9,637 bases of DNA from NCBI GenBank assembly GCA_030536165.1, contig JAUNQM010000069.1, positions 1 through 9,637 on the forward strand, written 5' to 3'. A program made the position numbers and the translations under genes. This document shows, one piece after another, positions 1-5,686 of this stretch. The DNA is from Prevotellaceae bacterium. Lineage in GTDB: Bacteria; Bacteroidota; Bacteroidia; Bacteroidales; Bacteroidaceae. The notes under the pieces were generated by a model. That model made no database searches and was not told the DNA's origin. It was given only the letters and a program-made list of their open reading frames with translations. Numbering within the stretch: the stretch's first letter is position 1; the number at the start of each line of letters is the position of its first letter.

Positions 1-167
1 GTCACACCTCAGGTGTTAGGGGTGGTCACACCTTAGGTGTTTTAAGCTTGACACCTATGGTGTGGAGGGCTGGTATAATAGATGACTATAACTAAGAGTA
101 TCAATTAGCCTTTGACGAGAGGTGTAAATCCAGTGCTTTGGAACGTTGTATTGGGCTTTGAATCAGT
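1..167. other. Intergenic region downstream of the GH2 gene
   Basis: No open reading frame of useful length is visible here. The region holds the palindrome array at 2-63, then about 100 bp of AT-rich sequence up to the GH2 stop codon. Reading on the minus strand out of the GH2 gene, I find no GC-rich hairpin followed by a run of T, so there is no recognisable intrinsic terminator directly after the gene. The gene that the palindromes might serve, if any, would lie left of the window. Confidence 0.6.
2..63. repeat. Array of three 13-bp palindromes (ACACCTnAGGTGT)
   Basis: Three copies of a palindrome lie at 4-16, 28-40 and 51-63. The first two are exact (ACACCT-n-AGGTGT, central base c or t). 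The third, ACACCTATGGTGT, has one arm mismatch. Each is preceded by TCA or TGA, giving units of 24 and 23 bp, so this is a short tandem array and not a chance palindrome. The right arm of one copy can also pair with the left arm of the next (11-16 with 28-33, 35-40 with 51-56), allowing alternative hairpins in RNA or single-stranded DNA. An AGGTGT half-site recurs at 120-125. The array lies about 105 bp beyond the GH2 stop codon and may continue past the left edge. It could be an operator array for a gene to the left, a REP-like intergenic repeat, or part of a mobile-element end. Its function is unknown. Confidence 0.75.
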
Positions 168-3125
168 TTATTGCTGCATTGGACCGTCGAGAAGTAAGTT
201 GTGCGCTCGTTTAGTTTTTGTGATGTCTATTTTGACGTCGTCGTAGAGTTTAACGCCTATGCGGGGGAAGAGGAATTGCCATAACCTTTGTGCTTCGCCT
301 GTTGGTGAGCGCCAGTCGATAGTTGTCATGGCTATAGTTGCAGCCTTTGAAGGCTGAGGCTGGAAGGTGATGAATGCTGCTGAACGTGGCCTGTAGAGCT
401 GCTCGTTCAGTACAACTTGTGCGCATTTCCACTCTTCGCCTACCCAGTTGAATAGGCTCCAATCTGTTTTCGATGGCTCGAAAAGTATGTCTGCCTGGTC
501 GAGTATTGGTCCTGTGATAGCTGTCTTGACGATGTATTTGTTGTCTCCTGCATCGGCGAAGTGTGCGTCAGATACTTCGAGTCCATAGCACCATGAGTGT
601 TGTTGGTTAGGTATGAGCGCTGTGGCTTTGAAGTCCGTGAATGCTATTTGATTGTGAAACAATTCGGCAAAATGTTGTGATATTCCATCTGTTGCAAAGG
701 CGAGTATGATGGTTGATGGTTGAGTGTTTTCGGTTCGTACCGAAGGAGATCCTGAATCAAGTTCAGGATGACGGGGGTGGTGTTCAGGATGACAAAGGAT
801 GCGGTTGATGCTTTCTATGTCTTGTTGTGTTGCAGACGAGGCATCGACGATGAATATAGCGTTATTGTTGTCGGTGTTGTCAATGCGCACTCCACAGTTT
901 GCCAACATTTTGCTTAGTTGTGGAGCCCCGTCGTGGTTAATGATGACTGCGTGGGTGGCTGTTGGTTGTGGTAGCGCAGGCTTTTCGGGGTGCTTGAGGT
1001 CGAGGAATGGCTGCCACGGCTCTCCTTTAAGCGCGGCTTTGTATGCGTAGAAGAGTGGTAGTGGCTTGTAAAGAGGGAGTGAGGGGTCTAATCCAGGGTT
1101 GAATGTCGTGACGTAAGGCGGTATTCGCTCGTACTGGTAGCCTGGTTTTCCTTCTTCGTATGGCTTGGATGGGAATATGCCGTCGTTGATGTCAGGCAGG
1201 CGAGTGAAGTCGTGGTATCCGAGATTAAGGTGTTCGTTGCCGAACCAGCAAACTTCAGATGGTGAGAAGTATGCGGTGTAAGGTATCGCCATTTGACGTA
1301 TGTTCTGGTAGAGGTCGATAGCGAGTGCTTCGCTGTGACCGTAGTAAGATGCGTAGGCTCTGTCGCCTGAGAATGGGTAGAGTTGGTCAGGTCGCCCGTA
1401 ATATGTGGCGCAACATTCACCGACGACTATAGGCTTTGTGATGTCGGCTGGTAGGTTTTCAAGGTGAAGTCCGTGGGCAAAGTGTTTGCTCCATACATGC
1501 ATGCGCCCGTCAACGTCTTCGTCGCCATCGAATGTGATGAAGTCGCGTGTTCCATCGTAGTACCGTGCTGTGTCGGCAAGTGCTTTGAGGCGGTCGTACC
1601 ATTGCTGCCGTGTTTCTTCAGAAGGCTTGTTGTAGAGAGTGATAGCGTAAGTCTCGTTGCCTGGGCTCCACCCGATGACTGATGGGTGGTTGCGGTCACG
1701 AAGTACGAGTCGGCGTATTTGGTCGGCGTATCTTTCCCATGATATCTCTTCTTCGAAGTTGGCACTGACGGCACTTCCGAATAGCCCACTCTCATCGAGA
1801 ACCATAAGCCCCATTTCATCTGCGAGGTCGTAGTAGCATCGTGGCCACGGCTGTGCGTGCATGCGTACAGAGTTGCCTCCGAGGTCTTTTATCATTTGGA
1901 ACCATGCGTAGGCGAAACGACGTGAGCAGATAAATGCGCTGAAAGGATGCTGTATGTCGCCGAAGCATTGCACTTTATTACCGTTGAGAAGAAAGTTGCG
2001 TCCACTGATTTTGAGTTGCCTCCATCCGAAGCGAGTCTCTTTGAGGTCGATGGTGCGTGAGCCTTTCTTTGCATGGAGCAGTAGGGCGTATAGGTTTGGA
2101 GTGTCGGGAGTCCAATACTTTAGTTCGTCGTTGATTTGACGCTTTATCTCTATGACTTTGGTTTCGCCTGGACGAAGAGTGATTTTGTCTGATTGGATAT
2201 TGAAGATGGTTTCGCCTAAGTGATACTTTGGTTCGGCTGCCGAAATTACGTCGCTTCCTGCATCGTTAATCCATGATTTAACATCACCACAGAGTCTCAG
2301 GCTTTGTTTTTTCGATGAATTATTGATTATAGTGACGGTGAACGAGAGTAGGTTTTGGTCAACAAGTGGTTTTGCGAAAACGTCGGCGATGCTGACTTGG
2401 GGGATGGCGTTGAGGTAAACGTCTTGCCATATACCCAAAAGTCCGTCTGTGCTTGATCCGCTTGGATAGGTCGTGCGAGCGTAGATGTAGTTAGGACTTT
2501 TCTTGTTGAAAAGGTTTGATTTCCTAACTCCAACCATGAGTTCGAATGTTTCGCCTTGGGCAGTCTCGTTTGTAATATCAACGTCGAAAGGTGTGTGACT
2601 GTCAAAGTTTCGTGCAACTTCTTTTCCGTTGACCATGATGCAACATTCTCCTGATACGGCTTCGAAATGAAGAATATGTCGAAGTCCTTTCCATTGTTTT
2701 GGTGTTTTGACTGAACGCCGTAGCCATGCCATGCGAGCATCATTCCAATGTTCAGGGTAAGAGGGGAAATAGATTGTGCTTGGCGTGAGAGGATGCTCGG
2801 TGCCTTCGCCAGTATGGTAGCCCTTGCCCCAGTCATTGACGTTGATAGGCGATGGAATTTTAATTTTGGTCGTTTCCCATGCCTGGGCATCTGGCAATGT
2901 GAGTTCAGGCGGAACACCCGTACCGTCTTTCCAATCAGAAGGGACGTCGATGCATTGTACTTCCCAAAGTCCGTTGAGGCACACTTCATGTCGGCACTTC
3001 AATTCGGCTTGAGTCGTGAGTCCGACAGCAGGTGAAAAGTCGCCACTAAAATAGGTCTTGGTGTCGTTTGCTATTGACGAAAGTGTTATAAAGGATAAAA
3101 GTAGGAATGGTATTAGTTTCTTCAT
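168..3125 (-). CDS. Secreted glycoside hydrolase family 2 protein (beta-galactosidase/glucuronidase-like)
   Basis: A 985-residue exo-glycosidase of the GH2 fold, probably periplasmic, removing terminal sugars from glycans; the substrate cannot be read from sequence. A signal peptide spans residues 1 to about 19 (hydrophobic core, SSIA then N). A jelly-roll sugar-binding domain covers about 45-240, an Ig-like domain about 241-370 and the TIM barrel about 371-700. The barrel carries NSVRMHAQPWPRCYYDLADE, then NHPSVIGWSPGNE with the predicted acid/base E491, and PIVVGE with the predicted nucleophile E570. The 79-residue spacing is close to that of LacZ (E461/E537). Residues about 723-840 resemble a small Rossmann-like alpha/beta domain, interrupted by a repeat-encoded peptide (778-799). 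The start codon lies 12 bp after the stop of the 52-residue gene, so it may be read from the feo transcript. GH2 membership is secure; beta-galactosidase versus glucuronidase, arabinopyranosidase or another activity is open. Confidence 0.9.
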   Translation of the reverse strand: MKKLIPFLLLSFITLSSIANDTKTYFSGDFSPAVGLTTQAELKCRHEVCLNGLWEVQCIDVPSDWKDGTGVPPELTLPDAQAWETTKIKIPSPINVNDWGKGYHTGEGTEHPLTPSTIYFPSYPEHWNDARMAWLRRSVKTPKQWKGLRHILHFEAVSGECCIMVNGKEVARNFDSHTPFDVDITNETAQGETFELMVGVRKSNLFNKKSPNYIYARTTYPSGSSTDGLLGIWQDVYLNAIPQVSIADVFAKPLVDQNLLSFTVTIINNSSKKQSLRLCGDVKSWINDAGSDVISAAEPKYHLGETIFNIQSDKITLRPGETKVIEIKRQINDELKYWTPDTPNLYALLLHAKKGSRTIDLKETRFGWRQLKISGRNFLLNGNKVQCFGDIQHPFSAFICSRRFAYAWFQMIKDLGGNSVRMHAQPWPRCYYDLADEMGLMVLDESGLFGSAVSANFEEEISWERYADQIRRLVLRDRNHPSVIGWSPGNETYAITLYNKPSEETRQQWYDRLKALADTARYYDGTRDFITFDGDEDVDGRMHVWSKHFAHGLHLENLPADITKPIVVGECCATYYGRPDQLYPFSGDRAYASYYGHSEALAIDLYQNIRQMAIPYTAYFSPSEVCWFGNEHLNLGYHDFTRLPDINDGIFPSKPYEEGKPGYQYERIPPYVTTFNPGLDPSLPLYKPLPLFYAYKAALKGEPWQPFLDLKHPEKPALPQPTATHAVIINHDGAPQLSKMLANCGVRIDNTDNNNAIFIVDASSATQQDIESINRILCHPEHHPRHPELDSGSPSVRTENTQPSTIILAFATDGISQHFAELFHNQIAFTDFKATALIPNQQHSWCYGLEVSDAHFADAGDNKYIVKTAITGPILDQADILFEPSKTDWSLFNWVGEEWKCAQVVLNEQLYRPRSAAFITFQPQPSKAATIAMTTIDWRSPTGEAQRLWQFLFPRIGVKLYDDVKIDITKTKRAHNLLLDGPMQQ
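729..793. repeat. Palindromic repeat element inserted in frame in the GH2 gene
   Basis: Two adjacent hairpins and a partial duplicate sit inside coding sequence. The first has arms TTCGGT/ACCGAA around a 4-nt loop (729-744). The second has arms ATCCTGAA/TTCAGGAT around a 5-nt loop (749-769). The 12-mer GTTCAGGATGAC occurs at 761-772 and again at 782-793, exactly 21 bp apart, which preserves frame. On the minus strand it encodes residues 778-799, including RHPELDSGSP, a His/Pro-rich peptide unlike its surroundings. From memory, similar peptides appear wherever dispersed CATCCTGAA-type intergenic repeats are translated in bacterial genomes. In-frame capture of such elements is established for Rickettsia palindromic elements. 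That this one is a member of a dispersed family in this genome is inference. Confidence 0.7.
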
Positions 3126-3137
3126 TTTATTATGGTA

Positions 3138-3296
3138 TTAGTTAAATCGTTTTGCAAACGGGCATCGTGAGCAGCCACTCGTGTCTTTATGGCAGTTGTC
3201 GCATGGATTGCTTTTTTTCGTCAGTTTGACGTAGAGACGGTATGCAACGAATGCGATAACGACCAGGAGTATGATGTAAACGATTGTTTCTTGCAT
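3138..3296 (-). CDS. FeoB-associated Cys-rich membrane protein (52 aa)
   Basis: This gene is too short for most ORF callers. It starts at ATG 3296-3294 and stops at TAA 3140-3138. The product begins MQETIVYIILL and has one membrane segment at about residues 4-22, a basic stretch (K24, K27, K28), and a C-terminal tail with C32-x2-C35 and C42-x2-C45, ending AKRFN. This matches the small FeoB-associated Cys-rich family, typically 40-70 residues and encoded directly after feoB. The two CxxC pairs suggest metal or Fe-S binding or a redox role on the cytoplasmic side, helping FeoB handle ferrous iron; that role is inference. The gene starts 19 bp after the feoAB stop and ends 12 bp before the GH2 start, so it is very likely co-transcribed with feoAB. 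No strong Shine-Dalgarno sequence precedes the start, as is normal in Bacteroidetes. Confidence 0.9.
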   Translation of the reverse strand: MQETIVYIILLVVIAFVAYRLYVKLTKKSNPCDNCHKDTSGCSRCPFAKRFN

Positions 3297-3315
3297 GGTT
3301 ATTGGGTTAAGGTTA

Positions 3316-5628
3316 TTATAGTATGAGTAGCCCTAACTGGAACACGAGCGTAGAGCATATCCATGCGAGTAGCGTGGTGTAGGCGGCTGTGAATATTGCC
3401 CATTTCCATTTGCCGGATTCGTTGCGTATGGCTATACATGCTGGTATGCATGGCATGTAAAGCAGTACAAAGATGAGGAATGAAGCTGCGCTCAAAGGTG
3501 TTCCAATTGTACCGATAGTTCCAGATTCGTTTTCGTTATTGAGTATTTGCATCGTTGATGCTACGATTTCTTTGGCTCCGATGCCCGTGAGCAAGCATAC
3601 GTCGGCTCTCCAATCAAAGCCACATGGGTTTAGGGCAGGAGAGATGGCTTGCCCAATCTGTCCGAGGTAACTGTCTTCAATGTTGCCACGGCTCGATTGT
3701 GGAAAATAAATGAGTGCCCATATTATAATGCTGGCTGCGAGTATGGTTGTGCCCATCTTGCGGAGATATTGCTTGCCTTTTTCCCATGTATGGCGCAAAA
3801 CAGATTTGAACAAAGGCAGACGATAAGGCGGCAGTTCCATGACGAATGGGCTTGTGTCTCCCTTAACTACGAACTTACTGAAGATATGGGCCATGAGCAC
3901 GCTCATCACAATTCCTAAAAGGTAGAGAGAGAACAGCACGAAAGCAGAATGTCGTGGGAAGAAGACTCCGATGATAATGATATAGACTGGTAGGCGTGCA
4001 GAGCATGACATCAGCGGGATAATGAGCATTGTGATGATGCGCGACTTGCGGTCTTCGATAGTGCGTGTTGCCATGATTGCAGGTATTCCGCATCCGAATC
4101 CCATTATCATTGGTATGAACGACTTGCCGTGAAGCCCCATGCGATGCATGATTTTGTCCATGATGAAAGCAGCTCGCGCCATGTAGCCGCTATCTTCCAT
4201 CCATGAAATGAATGTGTAGAGAATGAGTATGTTAGGCAAGAAGATAATAACTCCTCCCACTCCTGCTATAATACCGTCAACTATAAGGTCTTTAAGCATG
4301 CCGTCGGGTAGGGTAGTGGCGAGTAGTTGCGATAATGATTTTACGCCTTGTTCTATCCAGTCCATTGGGTATTGCCCGATGTTGAAAGTGCAATAGAACA
4401 TAAGGTACATCATGAACAGGAATATAGGATATCCCCATACATGGTTTGCCACAACACTGTCGATGCGTTTGGTCATTTGACGCTTGTAGTTAGATTTGCG
4501 CTTGAAACATTCCTTTAGCGCTCCTTGCACGAAACCGTACTTAGCATCGGTAATTGCGCTTTCGGAGTCTTCGTCGAGGTCGCGCATTATAACTGCCTGA
4601 CATTGCTTCCTCACTGCGAGGATTTCTTCTTTGTTAGGTAAAGCATCAATTACGTGTTCTATCTGACGGTCGTTTTCAAGCAGTTTGATGGCGAGAAAAC
4701 GTCCGGAATAGTTTTGATGAGGCTCAGGATTCTTACGGATAGGCTCTTCAAGCTTTTCGATTTGCTGTTCGAGCATCTTGCCGTGGTTGACGTGTATGTG
4801 TCGGTAAGTGTGCTCCTTGCCTTCGTAGATTCTGATGATGGTCCTGAAGATTTCTATTACTCCTTCACCAGTGCGGCCAATAGTTGGAACGATTGGCACG
4901 CCAAGAAGTTTGCTCAACTGGGCTATATCAAGTGTGTTGCCGCTTTCGCGCAGCTCGTCGTACATGTTTAGTGCGATAATCATAGGCACGTCCATGTCTA
5001 TAAGCTGTGCTGTAAGGTAGAGGTTGCGCTCAAGGTTTGATGCATCGATGACGTTGATGATAACATCTGGCGTCTGTTCGATGATGTACTTTCTTACATA
5101 TAATTCCTCTGGCGTGTAGGCAGAAAGAGAATATGTGCCAGGCAAGTCAACAATGTCAAATTTATAATCATCAACGTTGAGACTACCATGCTTTGCATCT
5201 ACGGTCACTCCCGAATAGTTGCCAACGCGCTCGTGTGCATTGCCTGCGATGTTAAATAGTGACGTCTTTCCGCAATTTGGGTTGCCTACGAACACAACAT
5301 TTAACTCTTTTCCCTTGCGTTCAGCAACATGATGAATGAAACTACAGTCCTCTGCAGGAAGACTTGGCAATTCCGTTTGAGAACTGCGCCAAGCTTCTGC
5401 TTCTTCTTGAGTGACACACTCAACAAGGTCAGCCTCTGCACGTCGGAGGCTGACTTCATAGTCGAGGAGTTTGTATTTCACAGGATCGTTGAGTGGAGCG
5501 TTTAGCACCGACTTCACCATAGTTCCTTTGATGAAGCCCATTTCCACAATGCGTTTGCGGAATCCACCATGGCCATATACTTTTGATATTACGCCACTTT
5601 CACCTGTCTTGAGTTCTGATAGTTTCAT
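3316..5628 (-). CDS. Fused FeoA-FeoB ferrous iron transporter
   Basis: A 770-residue inner-membrane protein that imports Fe2+ using a cytoplasmic GTPase domain. Residues 1 to about 73 form an SH3-like FeoA domain (MKLSELKTGE, then GFIKGT and SLRRAEADLV). A linker leads to the FeoB G domain: G1 GNPNCGKT at 115-122, switch I with T142, G3 DLPG at 161-164 and G4 NMYD at 221-224, with the G5 loop near GRTGEG at 251. The membrane part begins near residue 395. The first Gate motif contains GFGCGIPA (C513) and the conserved MSCSARLP (C542). The second contains TGIGAKEIVAS at 681-691. Stand-alone FeoA is about 75 residues and E. coli FeoB is 773 residues; this is a complete fusion of the kind common in Bacteroidetes. 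The small Cys-rich partner follows 19 bp downstream. The 58-bp upstream gap shows no clear Fur-like box, so iron regulation cannot be assigned. Confidence 0.97.
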   Translation of the reverse strand: MKLSELKTGESGVISKVYGHGGFRKRIVEMGFIKGTMVKSVLNAPLNDPVKYKLLDYEVSLRRAEADLVECVTQEEAEAWRSSQTELPSLPAEDCSFIHHVAERKGKELNVVFVGNPNCGKTSLFNIAGNAHERVGNYSGVTVDAKHGSLNVDDYKFDIVDLPGTYSLSAYTPEELYVRKYIIEQTPDVIINVIDASNLERNLYLTAQLIDMDVPMIIALNMYDELRESGNTLDIAQLSKLLGVPIVPTIGRTGEGVIEIFRTIIRIYEGKEHTYRHIHVNHGKMLEQQIEKLEEPIRKNPEPHQNYSGRFLAIKLLENDRQIEHVIDALPNKEEILAVRKQCQAVIMRDLDEDSESAITDAKYGFVQGALKECFKRKSNYKRQMTKRIDSVVANHVWGYPIFLFMMYLMFYCTFNIGQYPMDWIEQGVKSLSQLLATTLPDGMLKDLIVDGIIAGVGGVIIFLPNILILYTFISWMEDSGYMARAAFIMDKIMHRMGLHGKSFIPMIMGFGCGIPAIMATRTIEDRKSRIITMLIIPLMSCSARLPVYIIIIGVFFPRHSAFVLFSLYLLGIVMSVLMAHIFSKFVVKGDTSPFVMELPPYRLPLFKSVLRHTWEKGKQYLRKMGTTILAASIIIWALIYFPQSSRGNIEDSYLGQIGQAISPALNPCGFDWRADVCLLTGIGAKEIVASTMQILNNENESGTIGTIGTPLSAASFLIFVLLYMPCIPACIAIRNESGKWKWAIFTAAYTTLLAWICSTLVFQLGLLIL

Positions 5629-5686
5629 TTAATTAAAGAGAGTTGAAGAGTCTTTTAGAGCATAAGTACACCTTTATACGAAACGA

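Noticed and set aside
28..43. Hairpin followed by TTTT as a plus-strand intrinsic terminator
   Set aside because: The realistic stem is only 5 bp with a 3-nt loop and the T-run is 4 nt; the symmetry fits a DNA-level palindrome better. No T-run suits the minus-strand genes either.
2..63. CRISPR array
   Set aside because: The repeated unit is a short 13-bp palindrome with 10-11 bp between copies; there are no spacer-length unique segments and no cas genes.
48..79. Sigma70-like TTGACA (48-53) and TATAAT (74-79) on the plus strand
   Set aside because: The 20-bp spacer is too long, Bacteroidetes use a different consensus (TTTG and TAnnTTTG), and no plus-strand gene follows; the TTGACA overlaps the third palindrome.
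2327..2989. 220-residue open frame on the minus strand, and other long alternative frames such as 1427-1819 and 1088-1420
   Set aside because: They overlap the GH2 gene in another frame, their products are low-complexity Ser/Thr/His-rich, and they have no family motifs.
5629..5686. Fur box or Bacteroidetes promoter upstream of feoAB
   Set aside because: The best candidate, TACTTATG, has a mismatch to TAnnTTTG and no properly spaced TTTG, and no Fur-like inverted repeat is visible.
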